64,000 bases of DNA from Pseudomonas sp. AN-1 (GCF_034057115.1 NZ_CP139195.1:248001-312000); one strand, 5' to 3'. Positions 39,860-49,443 are shown, numbered from the stretch's first letter. Translations and numbers: made by a program. Notes: generated by a model from the sequence alone, not told the origin.

Positions 39860-40345
39860 ATGAGTGCGAACCTGATTACTCCTGAAGGTTATGAAGAGCT
39901 CAAAAGTGAGCTTGATTTTTTGTGGCGTGAGGAACGGCCTGCTGTAACGAGACTAGTTCAGTGGGCAGCAAGCTTGGGGGATCGGTCTGAAAATGCTGAC
40001 TATCAGTATAATAAAAAGCGGCTTAGGGAAATTGATAGAAGGGTTAGGTATTTAAGGGGAAGGATTTCTGACCTGCGAGTTGTTGAGTATAGTGAGACAC
40101 AGGAGGGAAAGGTCTTCTTTGGGGCTTGGGTTACCTTGGTTGGGGAGGAGGGAGAGTCTCTTTCGTTCAGGATTGTAGGGGTTGATGAGATATATGGGAA
40201 AAAGAACTATATATCGATAAACTCTCCAGTCGCTAGGGCATGTATTGGGAAGAGTGTGGGTGACGAGGTTTTTGTAATAACTCCAGATGCAACAAAATGC
40301 TGGGAGGTTGACTCGATCACCTATGAGGGGCGTCTCGAAAAATAG
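39860..40345 (+). CDS. greB: Island-borne transcript cleavage factor GreB
   Basis: A complete 161-residue GreB, AT-rich in codon use like gmtYZX and more like E. coli GreB than like the host fragment at 29098 (for example DYQYNKKRLREIDRRVRYL). The catalytic loop GDRSENAD is intact, with Asp41 and Glu44. GreB enters the secondary channel of backtracked RNA polymerase and triggers cleavage of the nascent RNA. It lies 7 bases after gmtX, so it is probably expressed with the recombinase trio. Because the host greB is broken at codon 48, this copy may supply GreB function to the cell. It could alternatively have been picked up as past target DNA. Confidence 0.92.
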   Translation: MSANLITPEGYEELKSELDFLWREERPAVTRLVQWAASLGDRSENADYQYNKKRLREIDRRVRYLRGRISDLRVVEYSETQEGKVFFGAWVTLVGEEGESLSFRIVGVDEIYGKKNYISINSPVARACIGKSVGDEVFVITPDATKCWEVDSITYEGRLEK

Positions 40346-40499
40346 TGTTTAACGATTGGCTTTTCTGGTGTCGTGTTGAGAGATTTTGCTCGAAATTACC
40401 GTTGGGGGTGTGATCTTTTTCAGCCCCACTGGAACGCAGCACCAGCATGCTGAGCTGCGATCCAGCTTCCCACCTGCCTCCCGTGTCGGAGATACAGGG

Positions 40500-40976
40500 C
40501 TAGGTTCTGTACGAAAAGTACTGCCGTAGGCACCGCAGCGTGCAAGCCAGGGTGACCATTGCAGCAAAACTTCTTGCCAGCTTGTCGTAGCGAGTGCCGA
40601 TCCTGCGGCTCTCCTTCAACCAGCCGAACATCCGCTCGATGATGTTGCGCTGCCGGTATTTGGGGCGGTCGAACAGCCTTGGCAGGCCGGGCTTGGGCTT
40701 GCGTTTCATGGTTCGCAGCGGAATCACAGGCTGCATCCGGTAACGGTCGCAGTACTGGCGCAAGTGCTCGGCATCGTAGCCCTTGTCTGCCAGCAACCAG
40801 CGGCAGCGCTTGCGAGGCCGGCCTGGCTTGCCAGGGATGCGAACCTGATCCAGGAGTGCCTGGGCATTCGAGATGTCGCTGGCCTGGCCCGGCGACAGCA
40901 AAAAGCGCAGAGGCACGCCGTTGGCATCGCAGACCATGTGGATCTTGGTGGTCAGGCCGCCTCGGCTACGCCCCAA
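40500..40976 (-). CDS. IS5-family transposase, second frame (copy C)
   Basis: 158 residues as an open frame beginning MGRSRGGLTTKIHMVCD; real synthesis is probably by -1 frameshift at the A5G6 run near 41,005-41,015. DDE residues lie in ADKGYD and ERMFGWLKES. The TAG stop lies across the element end and uses the TA duplication. Confidence 0.85.
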   Translation of the reverse strand: MGRSRGGLTTKIHMVCDANGVPLRFLLSPGQASDISNAQALLDQVRIPGKPGRPRKRCRWLLADKGYDAEHLRQYCDRYRMQPVIPLRTMKRKPKPGLPRLFDRPKYRQRNIIERMFGWLKESRRIGTRYDKLARSFAAMVTLACTLRCLRQYFSYRT

Positions 40977-41412
40977 CGCATGGTCTACCGGTTCTTCTGG
41001 CCCCCCTTTTTCCCGGCGCCAGAAGAGGCTCGGGTTGCTCGCACCGCTGTGGAATCAATCATCCAGGTATCCAGATCGATCAGCCCTTCCTGATTCAGGC
41101 GAATGTGCAGGCGCTCAAGTACCTGGTCGAACGTGCCGTCATCCCGCCAGTCACGAAAGCGCTGATACACCGTCGACCATGGGCCGAACCGCTCTGGCAG
41201 GTCGCGCCAGGCGGCACCTGAGCACAGGATCCAGAAAATGCCGTTGAGCATCAGTCGGTCATCACTGCGAGGTCGCCCCATCTTCTGTTCGGGGGAAACC
41301 AAATCAGCGATCAGCTCCCAAGCCGCATCCGGGAGTTCGTAACGCTTTGCCATGCGGGCCTCCAGCCTGTCATGGCGCCGATTCTACCCGTTCAGACTTT
41401 TCGTACAGAACC
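40503..41412 (-). mobile_element. IS5-family insertion sequence, copy C
   Basis: 910 bp, about 95 percent like copies A and B by eye, with the same terminal repeats and TA flanks (GCTA before, TAGT after). It lacks the 2-bp deletion, so its first frame starts normally with MAKRYELPDAAWEL. It separates the gmt-greB block from the restriction-modification operon. Confidence 0.92.
40985..41353 (-). CDS. IS5-family transposase, first frame (copy C)
   Basis: 122 residues with an intact N-terminus (MAKRYELPDAAWELIADLV) and the first catalytic Asp in DSTAVRA. This is the reference state from which copies A and B differ by a 2-bp loss. Probably the only one of the three with a normal first frame. 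Confidence 0.88.
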   Translation of the reverse strand: MAKRYELPDAAWELIADLVSPEQKMGRPRSDDRLMLNGIFWILCSGAAWRDLPERFGPWSTVYQRFRDWRDDGTFDQVLERLHIRLNQEGLIDLDTWMIDSTAVRATRASSGAGKKGGQKNR

Positions 41413-41630
41413 TAGTCGATCCTGGAACTCAGGAAAGCCCACGGCAGGCCATCTTCGCGCTGTTCCTCCACCTTCCCGGCCAGCAACACCTCATCGGCGC
41501 TCGGGTAATGACGCAACAGGCGACGCGCTTCCGTTCGCACGGCCTCAGGCAGCGTCTTGTCACGGGACAAGTCGACCAGAAACTCTCGGGTTTGAATGAT
41601 TGCGCGGGTGCGCTCACTCGGCATCGTCAT
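41412..41630 (-). CDS. BPSL0761-type small protein
   Basis: 72 residues starting MTMPSERTRAIIQTREFL, with the ARRLLRHYPSADEV segment typical of the small BPSL0761 family, which has no known function and which I recall near type I restriction loci. AGGAGA stands 7 bases before the ATG at 41628-41630. The reading frame ends at TAG in the IS target duplication, so the last residues may be altered by insertion of copy C. It is the last gene on the hsd strand. Confidence 0.7.
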   Translation of the reverse strand: MTMPSERTRAIIQTREFLVDLSRDKTLPEAVRTEARRLLRHYPSADEVLLAGKVEEQREDGLPWAFLSSRID

Positions 41631-41693
41631 TCCATTCTCCTTGCACCTATCTCATCTAGCTAAATTGCTCTGCCTGGCCATTGGTGCATGGCG

Positions 41694-42284
41694 TCAGGCC
41701 GGCGGAGGGCCAGCCAGGGCCTTGCTCATCCAGGCAGGCATTTTGCAGGCTGCCAACTGCTTGAGTTCGGCCGGCGTCAGCTGGCTCTTGATCTTCGCCA
41801 CTGAAGCCGGATTCGCGCCTTTCCTGCCCAGGTAGAAGAGCGCTACCAGGGCCAGTCCCACCTTGGTTCCGGCATGCTGCAACTTTTCTGGGGGAACATG
41901 CTGGAGCCGTATCGTCAGGGCACCGATTCGAATCTCTCGACTGGAGCCGCTCGTATACAGCACCGGCTGTGTTTGCATCTGGGTGCTCAGATGCAGTGCC
42001 CTTGCAGCCTCGGCACCATGCACCTGGATCGTTTCGTGATTCTGCTTGGCGATGACCCGGATCACGGCCAAGGCACTGGGACGGACATTGCCGACATACG
42101 GACTGATCTTTGGCCGCATGTAGATCCCGCGAGTGATCCGCTCCAGCTCGCCAGCGCTCACCAGCCGGGCTATCGCCTTGCCGACAGCAGAGCGTGACCC
42201 CAGCCCTGCAAAGCGGCGAGAGCTGAACGGTCGCCCCTTGGGCAGGTATTTCACCTGTTTCCAGAGGGTGGAGGCTATGGACAT
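41694..42284 (-). CDS. DUF6088 / AbiEi-like antitoxin-type regulator
   Basis: A 196-residue protein with an N-terminal winged helix (SSRRFAGLGSRSAVGKAIARLV, residues 20-45, followed by RITRGIYMRPK), as in AbiEi antitoxins of type IV toxin-antitoxin systems. The body matches what is annotated as DUF6088. No AbiEii nucleotidyltransferase toxin lies next to it, so it is an orphan or a regulator of the hsd operon, whose last gene ends 50 bases upstream on the same strand. DNA binding is likely; the toxin-antitoxin role is not supported here. Confidence 0.7.
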   Translation of the reverse strand: MSIASTLWKQVKYLPKGRPFSSRRFAGLGSRSAVGKAIARLVSAGELERITRGIYMRPKISPYVGNVRPSALAVIRVIAKQNHETIQVHGAEAARALHLSTQMQTQPVLYTSGSSREIRIGALTIRLQHVPPEKLQHAGTKVGLALVALFYLGRKGANPASVAKIKSQLTPAELKQLAACKMPAWMSKALAGPPPA

Positions 42285-42334
42285 GGTGCATCCATGCGAT
42301 CAGAAAGCGTACCGCTCATGGGCGTCAACCGAAG

Positions 42335-45300
42335 CTAGACGCCGTACTTGCCGGTGTTGTCACTGCCGCCCAACCCTCCCGCCGCCGTCAGCAGCTTGTA
42401 GATCACCCTGGCAAACGCCCGGCTCTTGGCCACGTTGTCGAGCACTTCCAGCGACAGCTTTTCATGGTCGGTCATCGCGTCGAGCACGATGTCCTCCACG
42501 CGCTTGGGGAACAGACCGTGCATCACCTGCTCGGCGGGCTGGCTGTTGACCTGGGCCATGACGTCTTCCTCGCGGCTGATGCGCTGGGCGATGCCGGTGA
42601 GGAAGTGCAGCTGGTCATCGTCGCTGACTTCGGCGCCGAAGATGTCGTTGAGCGCCTCGATGATTTCCGAGAGCTGCTTCTTTTCCGGGTCGTGGGGCTT
42701 GCCGCTGCCCACGGCGCTGGCCGGGTCGAGGCTGTAGTCGCCCTGCTCATCGCTCAGGCGCAGGTCGTGTTCGGCCCGCTTGGTCAGACGGTAGTGGGTC
42801 AGTTGCAGTTCGCTCACGTCCACGTCGTCCCGATCCAGACGGTCCACGCGCAGCATCGGGTGCAGGTGTTTGGCGAACACGCAGAGCTGTTCCAGCTCGC
42901 GATCCTCGTAGGCGACGATCTGCGAGAGGAACTCGTACAGGCGCACGAAGCTCAGCAGGTTTTTCTTGAACAGGTCGAGCTGGTCGATCTGCTCGCCAGC
43001 CTCCTTGAGGGCGTGCTCGGCCTTCTTCAGACCGGCGCTGTCGCCGTTCTTCTCGGCCGTCTGCTTGAACTCCAGGGCCTGGCGGCGCGCTTCCTGGCCG
43101 AACTGGTAACGCTTGGCGAAGCGTTCGCGGGCCGGCTTGCTGTAGTAGCTCAGCTTGCTGGCCGGCGCCTTGGGATCGAAGAACGCGGTGGCGAAGGCCG
43201 CGACCTCTTCCCAGTGGTAGATGCCCTCGGCGTCCAGCTTCTTCTGCACGTCGTAGACGATCTGCGGATCGGTGACATCGCTCAGCTCGGCCTTGGTGTA
43301 GTAGGGCAGGAAGGCGTCGAGGATGTCCTGGGCGTCGTTGAAGAAGTCGAGGATGAAGGTTTCCTTGCCGGGGAAGGTGCGATTCAGCCGCGACAGGGTC
43401 TGCACGCAGTCCACGCCCTGAAGCTTCTTGTCCACGTACATGGCGCACAGCTTGGGCTGGTCGAAGCCGGTCTGGTACTTGTTGGCGGCGATCATCACGT
43501 TGAAGTCCGGGCTGTCCAGCGCCTCGGCCAGGTCGCGGCCATTCACCCCGGCATTCAGAAGGCTGCTGCTCTCGGTCACTTCCTCGGGAATCACCGCGTC
43601 CGGCAACACGCTGCCGGAGAAGGCCACCAGCGGATGCACGTCCTGGTAGCCCTGGGACTTGATGTAGTACTTCATCGCCAACTGGTAGCGCACCGCCTCC
43701 TGGCGGCTGCTGGTGACCACCATGGCCTTGGCCTGCCCGCCGAGCAGATGGCGGATATGGGCGCGGAAATGCTCGACGATGATCTCGACCTTGCGGTCGA
43801 TGTTGTACGGATGCAGGCGCACCCAGCGGGCCAGCGCCTGGCGCGCCTTCTTGCTGTCCACTTCCTCGTCGGCGCCGTCCGGGTGGGCGATCTTCCAGGC
43901 GGTGCTGTAGGTGGTGTAGTTACGCAGCACGTCGAGGATGAAGCCTTCCTCGATGGCCTGGCGCATGGAATACACATGGAACGCCTCGGGCTTGTTGCTC
44001 GCGCTGGCCGGCAGATCCGGCTCGGGGCGGCGGCCGAACAGCTCCAGGGTCTTGGCCTTGGGCGTGGCGGTAAAGGCGTAGTAGCTGATGCGCTGGTTCG
44101 GCTGGCGGGCGGCCACGGCGGCATCCAGCAGCAGTTCGGCGCTGATCTCCTCGCCCTCGTCCGGCGCATCGCTGCCGAGGATGGCCTTGAGTTTGCTGGC
44201 CGAGGAGCCGGTCTGCGACGAATGCGCCTCGTCGGCGATCACCGCATAACGGCCGCTGGCCAGCTTGGGATGCTTGTCCAGGGCATCGAAAAGCGCCGGG
44301 AAGGTCTGGATGGTGACGATGATGATGCGCGTCTGCGCGGCCAGCGCCTCGGCCAGCTGATCGGACTTGCTCTGGCTGCCGATGTCGCGGGTGATCGGCC
44401 GCACCACGCCTTGGGCGTGCTCGAACTGGTAGATGGTGTTCTGCAACTGGCTGTCCAGCACGGTGCGGTCGGTGATGACGATCACCGAGTTGAACAGCTT
44501 GTTGCCATCTGCGTCGTACAGCGCGGCCAGTTGGTGCGCGGTCCAGGCGATGGAGTTGGACTTGCCGGAGCCGGCGCTGTGCTGGATCAGGTAGCGCTGG
44601 CCGGGGCCTTCGCTGCGGGTGCTGTCGATCAGCTTGTTGACCACTTCCCACTGGTGAAAGCGCGGGAAGATCAGGGTTTCCCTGGTGGTCAGCTGGCCGT
44701 CGAAGCCCTCGCTGGTCTTGCGTTGCAGGTGCAGGAAGCGGCCCAGCACCTTGAGCCAAGCATCCGGCTGGAACACCCGCAGCCACAGGTAGCCGGTAGC
44801 GTACTGGCTGTCGTCGGCCGGCAGCGGGTTGCCGGCGCCGCCTTCCTCGTTGCCCATGTTGAAGGGCAGGAAGAAGGTGTCTTTGCCGGCCAGCTGGGTG
44901 GTCATCGCCACTTCGTTCTGGCTTACGGCGAAATGCACCAGCGCGCCGCGCTTGAAGGTCAGCAGCGGCTCGGGCTTGCGGGTCAGCGGGTCTTTCAGCG
45001 GGCGGTCGTGGCGGTACTGCTGCTTGGCCTTCTCCACCGACTGTTTGAACTCGCTCTTCAGCTCCAAGGTCGCCACCGGCAGGCCGTTGACGAACAGCAC
45101 CAGGTCAAGCCGGGGGTTGTACTTACCCTCCTGGAAGTGGGGCGAATAGGACACCTCCGCCACCACGCGCAGGCGGTTGCACTGGTAGCGGCGCAGGGAG
45201 TCCGGGTTCATGGCGTGGTCGGGTTGGAAGCTGCACAGCTCGACCTTCACTCCCGGCAGCTTGAAGCCGTGGCGCAGCACCTCCAGGGTGCCGTCCTGCT

Positions 45301-45529
45301 CCAGGGCGCGCACCACCTTCTGCACCAGCACGCCGTCCGGGTCGTTGGGGTTGGCCTTGGCGAACTTGTCCCAGCGATCCGGCCAGGCTTCCTTGAAGTA
45401 GGCCAGCAGGTCTTCGGTGTACAGCGCGCTGCGCCGGTCGTAACCGCTGGCCGGGCCGGTGAGCCAGCCCTGGGCAGTCATGGCCTTGATGATGTCCTGC
45501 TGGAATTGAGCTTCCTTGCTGTCGGCCAT
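42335..45529 (-). CDS. hsdR: Type I restriction enzyme R subunit
   Basis: A 1064-residue motor-nuclease subunit: an N-terminal PD-(D/E)xK nuclease domain (Asp142 and E156-L-K158 in LELKS), then a superfamily 2 helicase with Walker A SAGSGKSNS near 318-326, DEAH at 433-436 and later helicase motifs, and a C-terminal helical assembly region. It translocates DNA and cuts unmodified molecules when bound to HsdM and HsdS. The ATG overlaps the hsdS stop (TAATG), so hsdM-hsdS-hsdR is one coupled operon. Length and motifs look intact. Confidence 0.95.
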   Translation of the reverse strand: MADSKEAQFQQDIIKAMTAQGWLTGPASGYDRRSALYTEDLLAYFKEAWPDRWDKFAKANPNDPDGVLVQKVVRALEQDGTLEVLRHGFKLPGVKVELCSFQPDHAMNPDSLRRYQCNRLRVVAEVSYSPHFQEGKYNPRLDLVLFVNGLPVATLELKSEFKQSVEKAKQQYRHDRPLKDPLTRKPEPLLTFKRGALVHFAVSQNEVAMTTQLAGKDTFFLPFNMGNEEGGAGNPLPADDSQYATGYLWLRVFQPDAWLKVLGRFLHLQRKTSEGFDGQLTTRETLIFPRFHQWEVVNKLIDSTRSEGPGQRYLIQHSAGSGKSNSIAWTAHQLAALYDADGNKLFNSVIVITDRTVLDSQLQNTIYQFEHAQGVVRPITRDIGSQSKSDQLAEALAAQTRIIIVTIQTFPALFDALDKHPKLASGRYAVIADEAHSSQTGSSASKLKAILGSDAPDEGEEISAELLLDAAVAARQPNQRISYYAFTATPKAKTLELFGRRPEPDLPASASNKPEAFHVYSMRQAIEEGFILDVLRNYTTYSTAWKIAHPDGADEEVDSKKARQALARWVRLHPYNIDRKVEIIVEHFRAHIRHLLGGQAKAMVVTSSRQEAVRYQLAMKYYIKSQGYQDVHPLVAFSGSVLPDAVIPEEVTESSSLLNAGVNGRDLAEALDSPDFNVMIAANKYQTGFDQPKLCAMYVDKKLQGVDCVQTLSRLNRTFPGKETFILDFFNDAQDILDAFLPYYTKAELSDVTDPQIVYDVQKKLDAEGIYHWEEVAAFATAFFDPKAPASKLSYYSKPARERFAKRYQFGQEARRQALEFKQTAEKNGDSAGLKKAEHALKEAGEQIDQLDLFKKNLLSFVRLYEFLSQIVAYEDRELEQLCVFAKHLHPMLRVDRLDRDDVDVSELQLTHYRLTKRAEHDLRLSDEQGDYSLDPASAVGSGKPHDPEKKQLSEIIEALNDIFGAEVSDDDQLHFLTGIAQRISREEDVMAQVNSQPAEQVMHGLFPKRVEDIVLDAMTDHEKLSLEVLDNVAKSRAFARVIYKLLTAAGGLGGSDNTGKYGV

Positions 45530-46920
45530 TACACAGTCTCTTGTTCGCGGATGGGGGCAGGCGCGCTGGTCGGTGGCTGCCAGCCGCGCAGGTCGATCTT
45601 GCCGGTGACGGCTGCGGAGATCAGGGCAGAGCGTCGCTCTTGGAGGAGGTTGACGTTTTCATCTGCGGCCAAAGTCAAGTCATCAAAAAGAGATGATTTT
45701 TCTTCGATGAACTGACAGATTTTATTCTGCTCATCAATCGGGGGAAGCGGCAAGGGATAGGCTCGAATGTCCGCACAGGTGATGGCCGCCTTTGTGCTTC
45801 CCCAGTCTGCTGAGTCATGGCGAACTCTTTCGTAGTTCGCACTTAGCCAGTCATGCAGATAACTGGAGATTAGTGCGCAACTTCTAGGCTCCATGAAGGC
45901 AATATGCTGACTTATGGTTGCCTCTATTTCTGTAATTGTAACCATTCCGCGAGTTTTTCCCTCGCCGGTGATGGCCATCAGAACGCATCCGGGCTTAACA
46001 ATTGGAAGCGCGCACTCTTTCAAGGCTGAGTCAGTTACAAATTGGTCAGAATTCACCACTCGACCTAAGTTGACTTTAGAACTGTTCAGCCATGGGAAAT
46101 GGCCGCCATTCCAGTAATTTTGGTTGTCGCGCGACGGAGTGCAGCCATTTCCAACCAAGCACTGCCATCCGATTCGAGTAACCTCCCAATGCGCCGGCAC
46201 TTCACCCAGCCACTCCACCCCGGAGTCCTTCATCGGAACGCTCGGGTCGAGGCCCTTGGTCACCGCATGGGATATCACCGCCTGGCGTTTTTCCTTGAGC
46301 AGCTCGATCAGACGCTGCTGCTCTTCGATCAGCGCGTCAATACGGGCAGTTTCGTGGTCGAGGAAGCGGGCGATCTTGGTTTGTTCTGCACGCGGCGGAA
46401 AGCAGAAGCGCTCTTGCAGGTAGGCCTCAGAGTCAAGGTTCTGGATGCCAGTGGTTTGCTTGATCGCTGGGTAATTAACCTTCCCTTGATAAAGGCTGTC
46501 AAAGGCATAGCAGAGAAATCTGTTATCGAACTCCACCAGCGGGCGCATCCGCGCAACAAAATTCGAGGTTATGGCCTGGAAATCATGCTCAAAAAGCACG
46601 ACACAGCCGACCAATGTCTTCTCGCCACCACCAGATTTTTCGATCAGAAGGTCACCAGGCTGGAGAAGGCGTGAGGCGCGCTCTTTCTGTGTAATGCTGC
46701 GATAGGTCAGCTTGTCGAGTCCGACTCGGGAGATGCCACGATCAAAATCTGCCACGCGAATGACCGCTATATCATTCTCTCCGTCAGGCTCTTCCCCCCA
46801 AAGACCGTTGGCACAGCCATCTACTGCGCGTTTGAGGGAAAAAATCGCCCAATGCTCTGGCACTTCCCCCAACCACTCCACCCCGGAATCTTTGTACGTC
46901 GGATACTTCGGAAAGCTCAT
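45529..46920 (-). CDS. hsdS: Type I restriction enzyme specificity subunit
   Basis: A 463-residue DNA-recognition subunit with two target-recognition domains, shown by an internal repeat: [13 protein letters not shown] near residue 13 and [13 protein letters not shown] near 232, each followed by a variable domain and a conserved helical spacer ([20 protein letters not shown], and [17 protein letters not shown]). The variable domains are AT-richer than the conserved parts, as is usual for exchanged recognition domains. The target sequence cannot be predicted. The start overlaps the hsdM stop (ATGA). Confidence 0.93.
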   Translation of the reverse strand: MSFPKYPTYKDSGVEWLGEVPEHWAIFSLKRAVDGCANGLWGEEPDGENDIAVIRVADFDRGISRVGLDKLTYRSITQKERASRLLQPGDLLIEKSGGGEKTLVGCVVLFEHDFQAITSNFVARMRPLVEFDNRFLCYAFDSLYQGKVNYPAIKQTTGIQNLDSEAYLQERFCFPPRAEQTKIARFLDHETARIDALIEEQQRLIELLKEKRQAVISHAVTKGLDPSVPMKDSGVEWLGEVPAHWEVTRIGWQCLVGNGCTPSRDNQNYWNGGHFPWLNSSKVNLGRVVNSDQFVTDSALKECALPIVKPGCVLMAITGEGKTRGMVTITEIEATISQHIAFMEPRSCALISSYLHDWLSANYERVRHDSADWGSTKAAITCADIRAYPLPLPPIDEQNKICQFIEEKSSLFDDLTLAADENVNLLQERRSALISAAVTGKIDLRGWQPPTSAPAPIREQETV

Positions 46921-48893
46921 GCCGACAGCTCCTCGATCATCCGTTTGATCCGGTCGGTGCAGGCCTTGAGGTCGCGGTCGATGTCCTCCAGCGGACGTGG
47001 CGGCTGAAACACGTAGAAGTGGCGGTTGAAGGGGATCTCGAAGCCGACGATGCCGACCTCTCCGTCCTGCGCATCCGTTTTGCTCTCGTCGATCCAGGCG
47101 TCAGGCACATGGGGCAGTACTTCGCGCTCGAAATAGGCGTACACCGACTCACCGAGCGGCACGTTCTCGAAGTCGCGCAGGCCGCTGTCCGCCTCGGGCT
47201 GGCCCTTGGACAGGCAGATATCGGCCTCGGGATCGCGCTCGCCGAGGGCGTTGAGCAGGGCCTTGAGCTCTGGCGTGCCGGGGGTGACGCCTTGCAGCAT
47301 CAGGGTCTTCTTCAGCAGCTTGCTGAACTGCTCGCGGTTGCGGTGCAGGATGCTGGCATCCATGGACTGCAAGGCCTCGACCAGTTTCTGGCGGGCGGCG
47401 TCGTCGAGCTTCTGGATGGCCTTTTCTTCCAGCACCTTGCCGATGCGCTCGGCGTTGGTCTGGAAGTTGAGGCGCAGCGGGCGTTCGACGGTGATGCGCC
47501 GGTAGCCGAAGGCCTCGACGGGGAAGATCTTGCTCTGGGCGTTTTCCGCGAAGCTGCCGTACAGGCGCACCAGATCCTCGATCTGCGTGTCGTCGAGGAA
47601 CTGGCGCTTGCTGCCCAGCGACTTGCGCATCTTGCTGGCGTGCTGGCTGCCGTCGATCAGCTGCACCTTGCCCTTGCGCTCGTCCGCCTTGCGATTGGAG
47701 AGCAGCCAGACATAGGTGGCGATGCCGGTGTTGTAGAACATGTCGGTGGGCAGGGCGATGATCGCCTCGACCAGATCGTTTTGCAGCAGGTAACGGCGGA
47801 TCTCCGACTCGCCCGAACCGGCACCGCCAGTGAACAGCGGCGAGCCGTTGAGGATGATGCCGATGCGTGAGCCGCCGTCGCGCGGGTCGCGCATCTTGCT
47901 CACCAGGTGCAGCAGGAACAGCAGCGAGCCGTCCGATACACGCGGCAGGCCGGGGCCGAAACGGCCGCCGTAGCCCTTGACGGTGTGCTCGTCGGTGATC
48001 TGCTTCTGCACCTTCTTCCACTCCACGCCGAACGGCGGGTTGCTGAGCATGAAGTCGAAGGTGTTGCCGGCCAGTTGGTCGTCGGACAGGGTGTTGCCGA
48101 GCTTGATGTTGGCCACGTCCTGGCCCTTGATCAGCATGTCCGCCTTGCAGATGGCGTAGGACTCGGGGTTGAGCTCCTGGCCGTGCAGGGAGACGGTGAC
48201 CTTGTCGCTGATCGACTGGATGTACTCGTCGCCCTCGGACAGAAAACCGCCCGTGCCAGCGGTCGGGTCATAGATGGTGACGATGCTGTTGGGCTTGAGC
48301 TTGTCGCCCTGATCGGTCACCACCAGCGAGGTGGTCAGGTGCACGATGTCGCGCGGGGTGAAGTGTTCCCCTGCGGTTTCGTTGGAGCTTTCCGCGAACC
48401 TGCGGATCAGCTCCTCGAACACCAGGCCCATGCCGAAGTTGGTGATCTGCTCGGGGCTCAGCGGGGCAGCGGCGAAGCGCTGTACCACCTGATACAGCAG
48501 GTTGGCTGTGGCGAGTTGCTGGACGAAGTTCTCGAACTCGAAGTGCTCGAAGATCTCGCGAGCATCCTTGCTGAAGGAGTGCACGTAGCTCATCAGGTCG
48601 GCGGCGGTCTGCTGCTCGGACAAGGTCGCCAGGACCAGCTTGGATGTGTTGAAGAACTGCTGGTCGGCAGCGCGCAGCAACAGCTTCTCGCGCACCAGGT
48701 CCGGCTTGTTCCAGTGCTCCTGGGCCTGCGCCAGAACCGCGTCCTTGGTCGGGGCCAACACGCACTCCATGCGCCGCAGCAGGGTGAACGGCAGGATGAT
48801 GCGGCCGTACTGCGACTGCTTGAAATCGCCACGCAACAGGTCGGCGATAGACCAGAGGAAGGAGGCGGTCTGGGAGTGATTTTCCGTGTTCAC
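46917..48893 (-). CDS. hsdM: Type I restriction enzyme methyltransferase subunit
   Basis: A 658-residue N6-adenine methyltransferase with SAM motif [10 protein letters not shown] at 209-217 and catalytic NPPF at 285-288. The N-terminus [20 protein letters not shown] is the conserved HsdM start and begins with GTG at 48891-48893, preceded by AAGGAC; longer frames upstream are not family-like. HsdM protects host DNA and is needed for restriction. First gene of hsdM-hsdS-hsdR. Confidence 0.93.
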   Translation of the reverse strand: MNTENHSQTASFLWSIADLLRGDFKQSQYGRIILPFTLLRRMECVLAPTKDAVLAQAQEHWNKPDLVREKLLLRAADQQFFNTSKLVLATLSEQQTAADLMSYVHSFSKDAREIFEHFEFENFVQQLATANLLYQVVQRFAAAPLSPEQITNFGMGLVFEELIRRFAESSNETAGEHFTPRDIVHLTTSLVVTDQGDKLKPNSIVTIYDPTAGTGGFLSEGDEYIQSISDKVTVSLHGQELNPESYAICKADMLIKGQDVANIKLGNTLSDDQLAGNTFDFMLSNPPFGVEWKKVQKQITDEHTVKGYGGRFGPGLPRVSDGSLLFLLHLVSKMRDPRDGGSRIGIILNGSPLFTGGAGSGESEIRRYLLQNDLVEAIIALPTDMFYNTGIATYVWLLSNRKADERKGKVQLIDGSQHASKMRKSLGSKRQFLDDTQIEDLVRLYGSFAENAQSKIFPVEAFGYRRITVERPLRLNFQTNAERIGKVLEEKAIQKLDDAARQKLVEALQSMDASILHRNREQFSKLLKKTLMLQGVTPGTPELKALLNALGERDPEADICLSKGQPEADSGLRDFENVPLGESVYAYFEREVLPHVPDAWIDESKTDAQDGEVGIVGFEIPFNRHFYVFQPPRPLEDIDRDLKACTDRIKRMIEELSA

Positions 48894-49205
48894 GGGGGGC
48901 GTGTCCTTGGTGGGGCAAAAGGGGGAGTTTACCCCGCCAAGGCTTCTTGCAGAGCATCCGAGAGGTGTCTGGCCTAACCGCGACTTTGGGCCGTGATCAT
49001 CGGCCGGGGAGGGGAATCCAGCCGCGACCGGGCTCAGGAACAGGGTCAGCCGCTGGACGACCGCGCGCAGCGGGCTGGGCAGTGTCAAACTCATGATGAC
49101 TGCCTCAATAAGCACTGTATTTATGCCCAGCAAATCAGATGCGACACCTGAGAATGTGCAGTATGTGCAAAATCTGCACATTGTGATGAGCGAGGAGGAG
49201 GCCCC
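48894..49205. other. Intergenic region between hsdM and ParS-type gene, 312 bases
   Basis: It contains the hsdM promoter on one strand and the promoter of the small plus-strand gene at 49206 on the other. Its only clear structure is the ATGTGCA repeat cluster at 49154-49181. No gene is supported. Confidence 0.5.
49154..49181. promoter_or_regulatory. ATGTGCA operator-like repeats
   Basis: ATGTGCA occurs at 49154-49160 and 49163-49169, and its complement TGCACAT at 49175-49181, so the last two form a 7-bp dyad with spacer AAATC. It sits 25 bases before the start of the MbcA/ParS-type gene and about 260 bases upstream of hsdM. Confidence 0.55.
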
Positions 49206-49418
49206 GTGGTGGCGGATCGCGAAACCGAGCCCCGGATTCGGGAGGTGCAGGCCCTGGCCGAGCGTGTCTTTGAGAGCCGTTCGATCGCGCTCGACTGGCT
49301 GGCCAGGCCCAACACGGCGCTGGGGGATGTCACCCCGCTGAGTTGCTGCGCGACGGAGGCGGGCGCACAGCTGGTCCGGAGGATTCTGCGGGCCATCGAG
49401 TCCGGCGGGGTGGTTTGA
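49206..49418 (+). CDS. MbcA/ParS/Xre-type antitoxin toxin-binding domain, orphan
   Basis: 70 residues starting with GTG at 49206 after a strong GAGGAGG site. The sequence [19 protein letters not shown] followed by [18 protein letters not shown] matches the C-terminal domain (DUF2384) of Xre/MbcA/ParS antitoxins that bind RES-domain toxins. The N-terminal helix-turn-helix of full-length antitoxins is missing and no RES toxin follows, so it is probably a remnant or a solitary immunity protein. Confidence 0.65.
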   Translation: MVADRETEPRIREVQALAERVFESRSIALDWLARPNTALGDVTPLSCCATEAGAQLVRRILRAIESGGVV

Positions 49419-49443
49419 TAACGGCTGGGGCGGCAGGTGCAGC

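Noticed and set aside
40346-40502. Right end of the gmt island directly after the mobile greB
   Set aside because: No sequence matching the missing 5' part of host greB and no repeat of the left junction was found here, so the island end cannot be placed.
42464-45715. Plus-strand frame of over 1000 codons opposite hsdR
   Set aside because: Antisense artefact; hsdR has all expected motifs and the opposite frame has none.
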